From Kaistia algarum (GTDB lineage: Bacteria; Pseudomonadota; Alphaproteobacteria; Rhizobiales; Kaistiaceae): 64,000 nucleotides of DNA. Positions 7,552 through 17,917 of this stretch are shown in pieces. The number at the start of each line of letters is the position of its first letter. The first letter of the stretch is position 1. The notes below the pieces were generated by a model. It did not search any database. It saw only the letters and a list, made by a program, of their open reading frames with translations, and was not told the origin of the DNA. The stretch covers positions 2,108,001 to 2,172,000 of the forward strand of contig NZ_JAPKNJ010000001.1 of NCBI RefSeq assembly GCF_026343945.1. Direction: 5' to 3'. A program made the position numbers and the translations under genes.

Positions 7552-8568
7552 ATGAAACGCCTGAAATTCTCGCTGCTCTGTCTCGCCGTTGCGGCCTGTC
7601 TCTCGCCTGCCGGAGCGGCCGAGTTCGTTGCGAAGATCCAGACCGTCCCCGAACTCAAGGCCGTGTATGGCGAGGTCGAGAGCAGCAATGTCGTGCCGGC
7701 TCGCGCCCGAATCGGCGGAACCATCCGCGCGATCAAGGTAGAGGAGGGGCAGGAGGTCAGCGAGGGCGAGGTCGTGGCCGAAGTGGTCGACGACAAGCTG
7801 GCGCTGCAGCTCGATGCCGCCGATGCACGCATCAAGCAGGTCCAATCGCAGCTCGCCAGCGCCCAGCTCGATCTTGACCGGGCTCAGCAGCTCTTGCAGC
7901 GCGGCGTGGCCAGCCAGGCGCGCGTCGATCAGGCGAAGACCGCCTATGACGTCGCCGTCAACCAGGTCGCCGCCGCCCAGTCGGACCGCGCCGTCATCCA
8001 GCAGCAGGCCCAGGAAGGCGCGGTTCTGGCGCCAGCGACCGGAAGGGTTCTTTCGGTTCCGGTCACGCTTGGCTCGGTACTGCTGGCCGGAGAAAGCGTG
8101 GCACGGATCGCCACCGGCCAGTATTATCTGCGGTTGTCGCTCCCAGAGCGGCATGCGGCGCAGATCCGTACGGATGCGACCGTGCTGGTCGGCCAGCGCG
8201 GCCTCTCGTCGGCCGAAGGCGGAGCACCGCCGGCGACACGCGAAGGCCGGATCGCCAAGGTCTATCCGGAGATATCGGACGGGCGCGTGACCGCCGACGT
8301 CGCCGTCGATGGCATTGGCGACTATTTCGTCAATGAGCGCACCCTGGTCTGGATTCCGGTCGGCAGTCGCCAAGCGATCGGCATTCCGCCGGAGGCCGTC
8401 ACCACCAAGCATGGCGTCGACTATGTGCGGCTCGTCGGTGGCGAAGGCGAAATGGATGTCGCCGTGATCCTCGGCTCGACCTTCGAACAAGGCGGCAAGA
8501 CCTATGTCGACGTCCTGACTGGGCTTCGCGACGGCGACCGCATCCTCCTGCCGGAAGCCACGAAATGA
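7552..8568 (+). CDS. RND efflux periplasmic adaptor (membrane fusion protein)
   Basis: 338 residues. An export signal with VAAC at 13-16 could be a lipobox; otherwise cleavage after AGA-A is likely. VVPARARIGGTIRAIKVEEGQEVSEGEVVAEV is the lipoyl/barrel-sandwich half motif, followed by a coiled-coil hairpin (AADARIKQVQSQLASAQLDLDRAQ onward), then LAPATGRVLSVPVTLGSVLLAGE as the second lipoyl half. It links an inner-membrane RND pump to an outer-membrane channel, none of which is encoded here. The ATG at 7552 was chosen because the upstream in-frame extension is not signal-like. ATGA overlap with the permease. Confidence 0.9.
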   Translation: MKRLKFSLLCLAVAACLSPAGAAEFVAKIQTVPELKAVYGEVESSNVVPARARIGGTIRAIKVEEGQEVSEGEVVAEVVDDKLALQLDAADARIKQVQSQLASAQLDLDRAQQLLQRGVASQARVDQAKTAYDVAVNQVAAAQSDRAVIQQQAQEGAVLAPATGRVLSVPVTLGSVLLAGESVARIATGQYYLRLSLPERHAAQIRTDATVLVGQRGLSSAEGGAPPATREGRIAKVYPEISDGRVTADVAVDGIGDYFVNERTLVWIPVGSRQAIGIPPEAVTTKHGVDYVRLVGGEGEMDVAVILGSTFEQGGKTYVDVLTGLRDGDRILLPEATK

Positions 8569-11500
8569 AACTCGGTATCGCCGGCAATCTGACCCGGACG
8601 TTCATCGCCTCGCCGCTGACGCCCCTGTTCCTTCTCGCCGCTTTCGCGCTCGGTCTCGTCGCTCTCATCACGCTGCCGCGCGAGGAGGAGCCGCAGATCC
8701 TGGTCCCGATGGTCGATGTCCACGTTTCGGCCGACGGCCTGAAGGCGGAGGACGCCGCCAAGCTGGTCACCGAGCCGCTCGAGACCATCGTCAAGAGCAT
8801 AGCCGGCGTCGAACATGTCTATTCGCACACCGAAGATGACGGCGTGCTGCTGACGGCGCGTTTCCAGGTCGGCACCAATTCGGATGCGGCGGTCCTTCGG
8901 GTCAGCGAAAAGATCCACGCGAATATGGACCGGATCCCCGTCGGCATTGCCGAGCCGCTGATCGTCGGCCGCGGCATCGACGACGTCGCCATCGTCGTCG
9001 TGACGCTGACCCCGACGCAGGGGGCCGCTTCGCGCTGGACTGAGAACGACCTGACCCGCCTTGCGCGCGAGCTTCAGGTCGAGGTCGCGAAGCTGCCGGA
9101 TATCGGACGCACCTATATCTCCGGCGAGCAGGGTGAGGAAATCCGCGTCGAGCCCGATCCGGAGAAGCTATCGCTCTACGGCATCACGCTCGCGCAGCTA
9201 CAGGCCAAGATCGCCGGCGCCAACCGTTCGTTTCAGGTCGGGCTGGTGCGCGACAACGGTGAGCAGCGCACGCTCGTCGCCGGCCAGACTCTGCAGACCT
9301 TGACCGAGATCGGCAATCTGCTCGTCACGGCCCGCGACGGCCGGCCGGTCTATGTTCGCGATGTCGCCAATGTGCGGCTCGTCACCGAGCCGAACGAAGC
9401 GCGCGTGACCGAGATCCGCAAGACCGGTTCCGGCCTCGACCGCGTGCCAGCCGTCTCGCTCGCCATCGCCAAGCGGCCGGGCACCAATGCCGTTGTCATC
9501 GCCGACGCGATCACCGAGCGCCTCGAGCAGGTGCGCGGCCAGATCTTCCCCGAAGATGTCGAGATGACGATCACGCGGAACTATGGCGAGAGCGCCAACG
9601 AAAAGGCGAATGAACTTCTGTTCCATCTCGGCCTCGCCACGATCTCGATCGTCGTGCTGGTCGCCATCGCGATCGGCTGGCGCGAGGCGATCGTCGTCGC
9701 CATCGTCATTCCCACAACCATCCTGCTGACGCTCTTCGCCTCGCGCATCATGGGCTACACGCTCAATCGCGTCAGCCTGTTCGCGCTTATCTTCTCCATC
9801 GGCATCCTGGTTGACGATGCGATCGTGGTGATCGAGAACATCGCTCGGCACTGGGCGATGAAGGACGGGCGGCCGCGGGCGCAAGCGGCGATCGAGGCGG
9901 TCGCCGAAGTCGGCAATCCGACCATCGTCGCAACGCTCACCGTCATCGCCGCGCTGCTGCCGATGCTGTTCGTGTCGGGGATGATGGGCCCCTATATGAG
10001 CCCGATCCCGGCCAATGCCTCGGCCGCCATGCTCTTCTCCTTCTTCGTCGCCGTGATCCTGACGCCGTGGCTGATGATGCGCTTCGGTCGCAAAGGAAAT
10101 GACGGTGGTCATGCCCATGGCCACGACGCGGGGCAGGGCGGCTGGCTTGGGCGAGCCTATGCGGCGGTCGCGCGGCCGGTGCTGAAGACGCGCGCCCGGT
10201 CCTGGACGTTCCTGCTCATCGTCGGCGCGGCGACCATCGCCTCGCTGGGGCTGATCTACACGCAGCATGTCACGGTCAAGCTGCTGCCCTTCGACAACAA
10301 GACAGAGCTGCAGATCGTCGTCGACCTGCCGCCGGGGTCTTCCGTCGAGGCGACGGACAGGACGCTGCAGCAGATCGTCGACCGGCTCGGTGCCGTTCCG
10401 GAAGTCGTGTCGTTCCAGAGCTATGCGGGTACCAACTCGCCGTTCAACTTCAACGGCCTCGTGCGCCAATACTACATGCGATCGTCGCCGAACCAGGGCG
10501 ATGTCGTGGTCAACCTGACGCCAAAGGGGGACCGCGTCCGCGCCAGCCATGCCATCGCGGTCGATCTGCGCGAGAAGTTGAAGGGCCTCGATCTTCCCGC
10601 CGGGACGGCGATCAAGGTGGTCGAGCCACCCCCGGGTCCGCCCGTGCTGGGGACACTGCTGGCCGAGATCTACGGCCCGGACCCCGACACGCGCCGCGCG
10701 GTCGCGACCAAGGTGCGCGAGATCTTCGCGAGCATTCCTTTCATCGTTGATGTCGACGACAGCTTCCACACGCAGCCGACCCGCCTGCGCATGGCGATCG
10801 ATCAGGACAATCTCGAATATTATAAGGTCGAGCAGAGCGATGCCTATGACGCCATCAATGCGCTCTATGGCGGGACGACGGTCGGCTATTCGCATCGCGG
10901 CGGCGGGCGCCAGCCGATTCCGATCCGCCTCGCGCTATCCAAAAGCGACGGCGTGGTGGATGAGCGCGGCCTTGCCGTTCCGGTGCCGGCCGATGCGTTG
11001 CCCGGTGGGCGTGGCGTCGTGGAGCTGGGCGACATCGTCAAGGTGACGAGGGAGCCGGCTTCGTTCCCGATCTTCCGTCACAATGGCCGCGCGGCCGAGA
11101 TGGTCACGGCGGAGCTTGCCGGAGCCTTCGAGGCGCCCGTCTATGGCATGATCGCGGTCTCGGATGCGATCGACAAAGCCGATTGGGGCAATCTGCCGAA
11201 GCCTGTGATTGCGTTGCATGGCCAACCGGACGATGAATCGCATCCGACGCTTCTGTGGGACGGCGAGTGGGAAGTGACCTGGGTGACGTTCCGCGACATG
11301 GGGGCCGCTTTCGGCGTCGCCATTCTCGGCATCTACATCCTCGTCGTCGCCCAGTTCGGCTCGTTCCGCCTGCCGCTGGTCGTGCTGACGCCGATCCCGC
11401 TGACCTTCATCGGCATCATGATCGGCCACTGGATCTTTGGAGCGCCGTTCTCGGCCACCTCGATGATCGGTTTCATCGCGCTGGCCGGTATCATCGTGCG

Positions 11501-11789
11501 CAATTCGATCCTGCTGATCGACTTCATCCGCCATGCGCAGACGCCGGACCGGCCGCGGATTGACGTGCTGATCGAGGCTGGATCGATCCGCTTCAAGCCG
11601 ATCCTGCTGACGGCGCTCGCGGCGATGATCGGCGCGGCGGTGATCCTGACCGATCCGATCTTCCAGGGCCTCGCGATCTCGCTGCTGTTCGGCCTCGCCT
11701 CGTCGACGGCCCTCACCGTGCTGGTGATCCCGGCCATCTATGTGGCCCTGCGCGGACCGGGCGTGCCGAAACGCAAGACGGAGGTTTGA
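8565..11789 (+). CDS. RND efflux transporter permease
   Basis: 1074-residue inner-membrane proton-driven pump of the AcrB/MdtB superfamily. There is one N-terminal helix after a short leader, large periplasmic loops, then helices with the proton-relay motif [13 protein letters not shown] (D417-D418). A His-rich cytoplasmic insertion (GGHAHGHDAG) follows the first helix bundle near residue 515. It belongs to the divergent branch starting IASPLTPLFLLAAFALG rather than to HAE1, and its substrate is unknown. The association with sulfide oxidation upstream suggests export of a sulfur compound, a thiol-reactive compound or metal, as inference. Confidence 0.92.
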   Translation: MKLGIAGNLTRTFIASPLTPLFLLAAFALGLVALITLPREEEPQILVPMVDVHVSADGLKAEDAAKLVTEPLETIVKSIAGVEHVYSHTEDDGVLLTARFQVGTNSDAAVLRVSEKIHANMDRIPVGIAEPLIVGRGIDDVAIVVVTLTPTQGAASRWTENDLTRLARELQVEVAKLPDIGRTYISGEQGEEIRVEPDPEKLSLYGITLAQLQAKIAGANRSFQVGLVRDNGEQRTLVAGQTLQTLTEIGNLLVTARDGRPVYVRDVANVRLVTEPNEARVTEIRKTGSGLDRVPAVSLAIAKRPGTNAVVIADAITERLEQVRGQIFPEDVEMTITRNYGESANEKANELLFHLGLATISIVVLVAIAIGWREAIVVAIVIPTTILLTLFASRIMGYTLNRVSLFALIFSIGILVDDAIVVIENIARHWAMKDGRPRAQAAIEAVAEVGNPTIVATLTVIAALLPMLFVSGMMGPYMSPIPANASAAMLFSFFVAVILTPWLMMRFGRKGNDGGHAHGHDAGQGGWLGRAYAAVARPVLKTRARSWTFLLIVGAATIASLGLIYTQHVTVKLLPFDNKTELQIVVDLPPGSSVEATDRTLQQIVDRLGAVPEVVSFQSYAGTNSPFNFNGLVRQYYMRSSPNQGDVVVNLTPKGDRVRASHAIAVDLREKLKGLDLPAGTAIKVVEPPPGPPVLGTLLAEIYGPDPDTRRAVATKVREIFASIPFIVDVDDSFHTQPTRLRMAIDQDNLEYYKVEQSDAYDAINALYGGTTVGYSHRGGGRQPIPIRLALSKSDGVVDERGLAVPVPADALPGGRGVVELGDIVKVTREPASFPIFRHNGRAAEMVTAELAGAFEAPVYGMIAVSDAIDKADWGNLPKPVIALHGQPDDESHPTLLWDGEWEVTWVTFRDMGAAFGVAILGIYILVVAQFGSFRLPLVVLTPIPLTFIGIMIGHWIFGAPFSATSMIGFIALAGIIVRNSILLIDFIRHAQTPDRPRIDVLIEAGSIRFKPILLTALAAMIGAAVILTDPIFQGLAISLLFGLASSTALTVLVIPAIYVALRGPGVPKRKTEV

Positions 11790-11850
11790 GCGGGTGGCAG
11801 GATCGCAGGCACCATGCTAGCTCTGGCTTCATCGTTGCAGGAGCTGCACC

Positions 11851-12147
11851 ATGAAGCCGCCGATCCTTGCCCTTTTGGTCTTCGCAGCCGTCGCCGGTCC
11901 GGCGCAGGCTGCCGGGACATTTGATGCGTCCGGCGCCTGGGTCACGAAGCCCGATCCCGGAACGCTGACGGGTGACGTCCCAACCGAGGCCGAGCCGATC
12001 GACAACAAGATCTGTGAGGCCTTCGGGCCAGGGTTCACGGCCGTTGCCGGCGGGACGACCTGCATCAAGATCGGCGGCTATGTGAAGTTCGGTACGTCGT
12101 TTGGCTCGTCGAAGGGCGGCCAGTGGCACGAACCGCCACCAAAGTAG
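11851..12147 (+). CDS. Small secreted protein with porin N-terminal motif
   Basis: 98 residues with a clear signal peptide cleaved after AGPAQA (residue 20). The core NKICEAFGPGFTAVAGGTTCIKIGGYVKFG (52-81) closely resembles the segment at the mature N-terminus of Hyphomicrobiales porins (Porin_2 family), where C...YGxGFxxxPGTxTCLKIGGYVR leads into the first beta strand. Here the protein ends 17 residues later with no beta-barrel. It is intact, has a good ribosome site (GCAGGAG) and a plausible stop, so it may be a functional small periplasmic protein derived from a porin rather than a decaying gene. C55 and C71 could form a disulfide. Confidence 0.7.
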   Translation: MKPPILALLVFAAVAGPAQAAGTFDASGAWVTKPDPGTLTGDVPTEAEPIDNKICEAFGPGFTAVAGGTTCIKIGGYVKFGTSFGSSKGGQWHEPPPK

Positions 12148-12292
12148 GCGCAGCTCCGGGGGCCGATCAAAAATTTCGTCGGTTCCCGGCGCCGCTGTCG
12201 CGTGCTTAACGCAATTTCAAGGAAATGCCGCTAAACCTTTGTATGTGGATGCGTATCCGTGTGTTTTTCCGGGATATCCATGACGACTTAAG

Positions 12293-12320
12293 GGACAGTC
12301 GGCCTTGCGGCCGGCTGTCC
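12293..12320 (+). terminator. Strong hairpin, possible terminator
   Basis: GGACAGTCGGCC (12293-12304) pairs with GGCCGGCTGTCC (12309-12320) around a 4-base TTGC loop, with a single T-G pair in a 12-bp stem. It lies between the porin-motif gene and the BrnA-like gene. The downstream TTGTCGT is only weakly U-rich. Confidence 0.5.
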
Positions 12321-12366
12321 TTGTCGTATGAGGGGTCGAGCGACACGCCGGAACGGGGAGATACCC

Positions 12367-12579
12367 ATGGCGATACGATCCAAGGACCCTTTCAAGGCGG
12401 CCGAAGCCGTCTTTGCCAAGAAGCGCGAACCCGATCCGAAGCCCGCCACGCCGCCGGCCGGCCGCGAGCAGGTCACGCTCCGCATCGACCGCGACGTGCT
12501 GGAACACTTCCAGTCCGAAGGTCCCGGCTGGCAGGACCGCATCAACGAGGCGCTGCGGCGCGTCGTCGAGAGCGCCTGA
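12367..12579 (+). CDS. BrnA/DUF4415-type ribbon-helix-helix protein, no toxin partner
   Basis: 70 residues. A charged, Pro-rich N-terminus precedes REQVTLRIDRDVLEHFQSEGPGWQDRINEALRRVVESA (about 34-70), the ribbon-helix-helix block of BrnA/DUF4415 antitoxins, where VTLRIDxDVLExF is the DNA-contacting strand. BrnA normally follows a brnT toxin gene; here the upstream neighbour is a hairpin and a porin-like gene, and no BrnT-sized ORF is adjacent. It is either an orphan antitoxin or a stand-alone regulator. GGGGAG lies ahead of the ATG. Confidence 0.75.
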   Translation: MAIRSKDPFKAAEAVFAKKREPDPKPATPPAGREQVTLRIDRDVLEHFQSEGPGWQDRINEALRRVVESA

Positions 12580-12643
12580 TCGCGCCGATTCGCCGTCCGG
12601 GACAGATCGGCCTATCCTCTGCCCAACAGCGGAGGGCTTCGTC

Positions 12644-13360
12644 ATGCGCCCGGACCAGCAGGAAGTGGACGGATCGTCGGCGGGTGAACTGTTCCAGCAG
12701 GGCTGGCAGGTCTACCGGAAGATGGTCGACAACAATTACCTCTTTCATCGCGAGGCCTATGCGACGCTGCATCGGGCCCTCGCCGGCGGCTTCGACGGAC
12801 CGTTCCGTTTTCTCGATATCGCCTGTGGCGACGCGACGGCATCCGTCGGCGCTCTCCGTGGTACGCGTATCGCCGAGTATCATGGCATCGACCTGTCGCG
12901 GCCGGCACTGGAACTCGCCGCACGGGCGCTCGACGCCTTAGACTGCCGGCACAGCCTGGAGCAGGGTGACTTTGCCGAGGCGCTTGCCCGCCGCAGCGCG
13001 CCGGTCGATGTGGCTTGGGTTGGATTGTCGCTCCATCATCTCCAGGCTTCGGGCAAGCTGCAAGCGATGCGCGATATACGCCGCTTCCTCGGCTCCGGCG
13101 GGATATTCCTGGCCTATGAGAATGCCGGTCCGGACGGCGAGAGCCGCGACGAATGGCTCCGGCGCTGGGATCGCCAGGAGCCCGGCTGGTCTGCTTTCAC
13201 GCGTGACGAGCTTGTCCAGGTGCATGACCATGTCCACGGCTGCGACTATCCGGAGACCGATTCGACCTGGCGTTCGCTCGGCGAGGATGCCGGCTTCGAC
13301 TCGACGAGCGAGCTCTACCGCTCGCCGAGCGATCTGTTCCGCCTCTACCGTTTTAAGTGA
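12644..13360 (+). CDS. Class I SAM-dependent methyltransferase
   Basis: 238 residues. [18 protein letters not shown] is motif I of the SAM-binding Rossmann fold, [18 protein letters not shown] is motif II, and [14 protein letters not shown] is motif [16 protein letters not shown] matches the post-motif strand. The substrate is unknown; small-molecule methyltransferases have this architecture. Start chosen at the ATG with GGAGG 8 bases upstream; the longer ORF reading in from 12413 lacks similarity. The last 16 bases overlap the 3' end of the convergent RND permease. Confidence 0.88.
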   Translation: MRPDQQEVDGSSAGELFQQGWQVYRKMVDNNYLFHREAYATLHRALAGGFDGPFRFLDIACGDATASVGALRGTRIAEYHGIDLSRPALELAARALDALDCRHSLEQGDFAEALARRSAPVDVAWVGLSLHHLQASGKLQAMRDIRRFLGSGGIFLAYENAGPDGESRDEWLRRWDRQEPGWSAFTRDELVQVHDHVHGCDYPETDSTWRSLGEDAGFDSTSELYRSPSDLFRLYRFK

Positions 13361-16300
13361 GGTTCGGCGGTCGGAGCCGCAACAGCGCTGCTCCCCTTGC
13401 TCAACCTCTCCGACAGCCGGCGCACGACCACGTAGAACATCGGCACGAAGAAGATGCCGATAGCCGTTGCCGCCAGCATGCCGCCCATGACGCCGATGCC
13501 GACGGCGTTCTGTGCGCCGGAGCCGGCGCCCGTTGCGATCGCCAGCGGCAGCACGCCTAGGATGAAGGCGAACGACGTCATCAGGATCGGCCGGAGGCGC
13601 TGGCGCGCCGCCAGCAGCGTCGCCTCGACCAACTCCTTGCCGGCCGCCTGCTGGTCGCGGGCGAATTCGACGATCAGGATCGCGTTCTTGGCTGAGAGCC
13701 CGATCGTCGTCAGCAGACCGACCTTGAAGTAGACGTCGTTCGATTGGCCGAACAGCTTCGCCGCGACCAGCGCTCCCAGAACGCCGATCGGCACCGCCAG
13801 CAGAACCGAGAACGGGATCGACCAGCTCTCATAGAGCGCTGCCAGACAGAGGAAAACGACGAGGATCGAGATCGCGTAGAGCGCCAGCGCCTGATTCCCC
13901 GAGAGTTGTTCCTGATAGGACAGGCCGGTCCAGGCGGCGGTGAAACCGGATGGCAGCTTGGCGACGAGCGTCAGCATCTCGTCCATCGCCGTACCGGAGC
14001 TCACACCCGCAGCGGCCGATCCCTGGATGCTGACGGCGGAAATGCCGTTATAGCGATCGAGCTTCGGCGAGCCCTGCGTCCAGCTGGACGAGGAGAAGCT
14101 CGAAAACGGCACCATCTCGCCGGAAGCGTTGCGCGCATACCAGGAATTGAGGCTCGCCGGCGAGGCGCGGAAGGCGCCGTCGGCCTGGAGCCAGACGGGC
14201 TTGATCTTGCCGCGATCGAGGAAGTCGTTGACGTAAGATCCGGCGAAGGCGATCGATAACGTCGTGTTGATGTCGGACAGGTCGACGCCGAGGGTCTTGG
14301 CTTTTTCCTGATCGATGCCGACTTTGAACTCGGGCTGGTCCGCCTGTCCGCCCTGGCGCACAGCCGAGAGCTTGCCGTCCTGCGCCGCCGCCGCCAGCAG
14401 CTGGTCCCGCGCCGCCTTGAGCTTCTCCTGCCCGGCGCCACCGGTGTCCTGCAGGTACATTTCGAAGCCGTTCGACTGGCCGAGATTGGGAATCACCGGC
14501 GGCATCATGGCGAAGACCTGTGCGTCACGGATCTTCGCGAAAGCCGCCATGGCCCGGCCGGCGATCGCCTGGGCCCCCCGGCCCGCGCCCTTGCGCTCGT
14601 CGAAATCCTTCAGCTTGATGAAGGCCATGGCCGAATTCTGACCATTGCCGTTGAAGCCGAAGCCGAGTGCCGCGAAGACGCTGTCGACACTATCCTTTTC
14701 TTCGTTGGCGAAGTGCGCCTCGACCTGCTTGACCACTTCGAGCGTGCGCGCCTGCGTGGCTCCGGCAGGCAGCGTGATCGAGGCCATCAGGACGCCCTGA
14801 TCCTCCTCGGGAAGGAAGGAGCTGGGAAGTGTCGTGAACAGCGCGTAGACGCCGCAGACCATGATCAGGAAGAGAGCCAGGAATCGGAGTGGCCGGCGGA
14901 TGACGCCGTGTACGCCGCGCTCATAGCGGCCGGTGGCGCGCTCGAAATTGCGATTGAACCAGCCGAAGAAGCCCTTGCGCTCGCCATGGGCTGCCGGTTT
15001 CAGCAAGGTGGCGCAGAGCGCCGGGGTCAGAATGATGGCGACGAGGACCGAAAGCACCATCGCCGAGACGATGGTGACCGAAAACTGCCGGTAGATGACG
15101 CCCACGGAGCCTGAGAAGAACGCCATCGGCAGGAATACGGCGGAGAGCACCAGGGCGATGCCGATGAGCGCGCCGGTGATCTCGTTCATGGATTTGCGGG
15201 TCGCCTCGCGCGGCGGCAGCCCTTCCTCGGCCATGACGCGCTCGACATTCTCGACGACGACGATCGCGTCGTCGACGAGGAGACCAATCGCCAGCACCAT
15301 GGCGAACATGGTCAGCGTGTTGATCGAATAGCCGAAGAAGGAGAGGACGCCGAAGGTTCCGAGCAGGACGACGGGTACTGCGATGGTCGGGATCAGCGTC
15401 GCCCGGATGTTCTGGAGGAACAGCAACATCACCAGGAAGACGAGCACGACGGCCTCGATCAGCGTCTCGAAGACCTTCTCGATCGAGAGTTGGACGAAGG
15501 GGGTGGTGTCATAGGGATAGACGACCTGGATCGTGGACGGCAGGCTGCCGCTGAGCTGCTCCATCACCGCCTTGACGCCGGCCGACGTGTTGATTGCATT
15601 GGCGCCGGTCGCGAGATTGATGCCGAAGCCAGCGGCAGGCAGGCCGTTATAGCGCGACAGGGAGGTGTAGCTCTCCGACCCGATCTCGACGCGCGCGACA
15701 TCGCCGAGCCGAACGATCGAGCCGTCCGGCGATGTCTTCAGGATGATGCGGCGGAACTCGTCGGGCGTCTGGAGCTGGCTCTGCGCGGTGACGGTGACAT
15801 TGAGCTGCTGTCCTTGCGGGCTTGGCAGATCGCCGAGTTGACCGGCGGAAACCTGACGGTTCTGAACGGTGATCGCGCTCGAGACGTCTCCCGGCATGAG
15901 CTGGAATTTGGCAAGCTTGTCGGGATCGAGCCAGATCCGCATGGCATAGCCGGATCCGAATACGTTGACGTCCCCGACCCCTTCGACCCGCTTGATGGCG
16001 TCCTCGAAGGTGGAGCTGAAATAATCGCCAAGGTCGGCCGAGGCGAGGCTACCATCGGTCGAGACGAGGGCGCCGACCATCAGGATGCTCGATGTCGACT
16101 TGGTGACGGTGATACCCTGATTCACCACCGCGTCCGGCAATTGCGATTCGACCAACTGCAGCTTGTTCTGCACCTGCACCTGGGCAATGTCGGAATCGAC
16201 CCCGCTGTCGAAAGTGAGCTGGATCGATGCCTGACCGCTCGCCGAACTCGACCCCGACATGTAAGTGAGGTTCTCGAGTCCCGTCATGCCCTGCTCGATG

Positions 16301-16491
16301 ATCTTGGTCACCGAGTTCTCGACCGTCTCGGCGCTGGCACCGGGATAGGAGGCTGAGATCCGGACGGTGGTCGGCGCAATTTCCGGATATTGCGCGATCG
16401 GCAGCGTATAGACGCCGAGCAGGCCTGCCAGCATGACGACGATGGCAAGGACCCAGGCGAAGATCGGACGGTCGATGAAAAAGGCGGCCAT
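13345..16491 (-). CDS. AcrB-type (HAE1) RND multidrug efflux permease
   Basis: 1048 residues, the normal length for AcrB/MexB. It starts [23 protein letters not shown], the family signature, and has [18 protein letters not shown] with D407-D408 at exactly the numbering of the E. coli AcrB proton-relay aspartates. Twelve transmembrane helices and two large periplasmic porter/docking loops are evident. It probably expels hydrophobic drugs, detergents or plant phenolics. The ATG at 16491 was chosen as the family start; an upstream extension to 16569 overlaps the adaptor gene. It lies 10 bases downstream of its adaptor, in one operon. Confidence 0.95.
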   Translation of the reverse strand: MAAFFIDRPIFAWVLAIVVMLAGLLGVYTLPIAQYPEIAPTTVRISASYPGASAETVENSVTKIIEQGMTGLENLTYMSGSSSASGQASIQLTFDSGVDSDIAQVQVQNKLQLVESQLPDAVVNQGITVTKSTSSILMVGALVSTDGSLASADLGDYFSSTFEDAIKRVEGVGDVNVFGSGYAMRIWLDPDKLAKFQLMPGDVSSAITVQNRQVSAGQLGDLPSPQGQQLNVTVTAQSQLQTPDEFRRIILKTSPDGSIVRLGDVARVEIGSESYTSLSRYNGLPAAGFGINLATGANAINTSAGVKAVMEQLSGSLPSTIQVVYPYDTTPFVQLSIEKVFETLIEAVVLVFLVMLLFLQNIRATLIPTIAVPVVLLGTFGVLSFFGYSINTLTMFAMVLAIGLLVDDAIVVVENVERVMAEEGLPPREATRKSMNEITGALIGIALVLSAVFLPMAFFSGSVGVIYRQFSVTIVSAMVLSVLVAIILTPALCATLLKPAAHGERKGFFGWFNRNFERATGRYERGVHGVIRRPLRFLALFLIMVCGVYALFTTLPSSFLPEEDQGVLMASITLPAGATQARTLEVVKQVEAHFANEEKDSVDSVFAALGFGFNGNGQNSAMAFIKLKDFDERKGAGRGAQAIAGRAMAAFAKIRDAQVFAMMPPVIPNLGQSNGFEMYLQDTGGAGQEKLKAARDQLLAAAAQDGKLSAVRQGGQADQPEFKVGIDQEKAKTLGVDLSDINTTLSIAFAGSYVNDFLDRGKIKPVWLQADGAFRASPASLNSWYARNASGEMVPFSSFSSSSWTQGSPKLDRYNGISAVSIQGSAAAGVSSGTAMDEMLTLVAKLPSGFTAAWTGLSYQEQLSGNQALALYAISILVVFLCLAALYESWSIPFSVLLAVPIGVLGALVAAKLFGQSNDVYFKVGLLTTIGLSAKNAILIVEFARDQQAAGKELVEATLLAARQRLRPILMTSFAFILGVLPLAIATGAGSGAQNAVGIGVMGGMLAATAIGIFFVPMFYVVVRRLSERLSKGSSAVAAPTAEPHLKR

Positions 16492-16501
16492 GGTCTCTGC
16501 C

Positions 16502-17716
16502 TCAGTTCTTGGCGCTGTCGGCGGTCGGAGCGGGCGCATCGCCGCCTGCCGCTGATGCCACCAGGCCATTCTCGTCGAGCGTCACCTCCACGGCCGTGAC
16601 GGCGGCGCCTTCGCGTATCTTCTGCAAGCCGTCGACAATCAGCCGGTCGCCATCCTTTATGCCGTCGGTGACCAGCCAGGCATTGCCGACCGCCTGGACC
16701 GTCTCCAGCACGCGGGTCTCCACCTTGTTGTCGGCACCGACGAACATCGCCGTCGCCGCGCCCTTGGCGTTCCGATCCACAGCCCGCTGCGGCACCAGAT
16801 AGGCGTTCTCGTCGGTACCGATTGCGATGACGGCGCGGACATACATGCCCGGGAGCAGCTGATGCACGGGATTGGCGAAGCGGGAGCGGATCGAGAAGGT
16901 GCCGGTGGTCTGGCTTACCGAAGCCTCGGTGGATTCGAGCGTGCCGGTCTGGTCATAGGTGCTGCCATCCTCAAGGATCAGCCGGATCTTCGGCGGACCG
17001 TCGGAGCGCTTCAGTCGGCCGCTGTCCATCATGCCGCGGATGCGCAGCAGATTGACGCTTGAATCGGTCACATCGACATTGATCGGATCGATCTGGCGAA
17101 TGGTTGCCAGCGCCGTCGTCTGGTTGGCGGTGACCAGCGCGCCTTCCGTGACCGTCGAGGTGCCGATCAGCCCGTCGATCGGCGCCGTCACCTTGGTATG
17201 GGCGAGGTTGATCTCGGCCTGTTCGACACTGGCCTTGGCAGCGGCTACATCCGCTTTCGCCTGTGCGAGCGTCGACTTGGCATCGTCGAGATTTTGCGCC
17301 GTGACGGAGTTCGCGCCGACAAGCTGATCGTAGCGGTCGACTTTGGCCTGCGCGCTCGGCAATGCGCCTTCCGCTTTCTGGAGCGAGGCGGCAGCCGCGT
17401 CATAGATCGCCTGGTAGCTGCCCGGATCGATCTCGTAGAGCAGATCGCCGGCTTTCACCTCGGATCCTTCGGTGAAGACGCGGCTCTTGATGATGCCGTC
17501 CACCTGCGGACGGATCTCGGCCGTGGCGAGCGCGCTCGTCCTGCCGGCAACTTCCACCGTGAGCGGCACCGCCTGCTTCTTCATGCTGATGACGCCCACT
17601 TCAGCGGCACCTCCCGGCCCATTGGGACCGGCTCCGCCGCCGGATTGTTCCGAGCATGCGGCGAGTATCGTAGCCATCCCGAGCATCAGGGCGAAGGCGA
17701 GGCGTCTCTTGGTCAT
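16502..17716 (-). CDS. AcrA-type RND periplasmic adaptor lipoprotein
   Basis: 404 residues. The signal with lipobox ILAACS (Cys21) predicts an inner-membrane-anchored lipoprotein, as for AcrA/Mex[34 protein letters not shown] is the lipoyl motif, followed by an alpha-helical hairpin rich in Ala/Gln/Lys, then [22 protein letters not shown] (second lipoyl half) and a beta-barrel region. It pairs with the permease directly downstream; no outer-membrane channel gene is near. Start [10 protein letters not shown] fits the signal peptide; the upstream in-frame ATG at 17749 would bury it. Confidence 0.94.
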   Translation of the reverse strand: MTKRRLAFALMLGMATILAACSEQSGGGAGPNGPGGAAEVGVISMKKQAVPLTVEVAGRTSALATAEIRPQVDGIIKSRVFTEGSEVKAGDLLYEIDPGSYQAIYDAAAASLQKAEGALPSAQAKVDRYDQLVGANSVTAQNLDDAKSTLAQAKADVAAAKASVEQAEINLAHTKVTAPIDGLIGTSTVTEGALVTANQTTALATIRQIDPINVDVTDSSVNLLRIRGMMDSGRLKRSDGPPKIRLILEDGSTYDQTGTLESTEASVSQTTGTFSIRSRFANPVHQLLPGMYVRAVIAIGTDENAYLVPQRAVDRNAKGAATAMFVGADNKVETRVLETVQAVGNAWLVTDGIKDGDRLIVDGLQKIREGAAVTAVEVTLDENGLVASAAGGDAPAPTADSAKN

Positions 17717-17833
17717 CGGCAATCTCCAAACATCCTCGGGCGATACCATGCGCGCCTTTCGGGGATTTGCCCAAATGTTTCAGACTATTGCCAGGGCGGC
17801 CCAATTGATTTCGGGCGGATGGGCAGCCAGTTT

Positions 17834-17851
17834 TGTCGCGAATTTGCGACA
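17834..17851. promoter_or_regulatory. Palindromic candidate operator between RND and ABC exporter operons
   Basis: TGTCGC (17834-17839) and GCGACA (17846-17851) are perfect arms around GAATTT. The site lies in the 201-base divergent region between the adaptor gene and the ABC exporter genes. No regulator gene is adjacent, so any binding protein is unknown. Confidence 0.35.
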
Positions 17852-17917
17852 CGTCCCGTTGGGATTGTTGTCGCCGCCGCTATGGCGGCGGCGGCTCCGA
17901 TGAACTATCTACGCGCC

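Noticed and set aside
9198..10895. 565-codon open frame on the minus strand across the first RND permease gene
   Set aside because: Arg/Asp/His-rich, no domain likeness, and lies opposite the well-supported permease; long antisense frames are normal in DNA this GC-rich.
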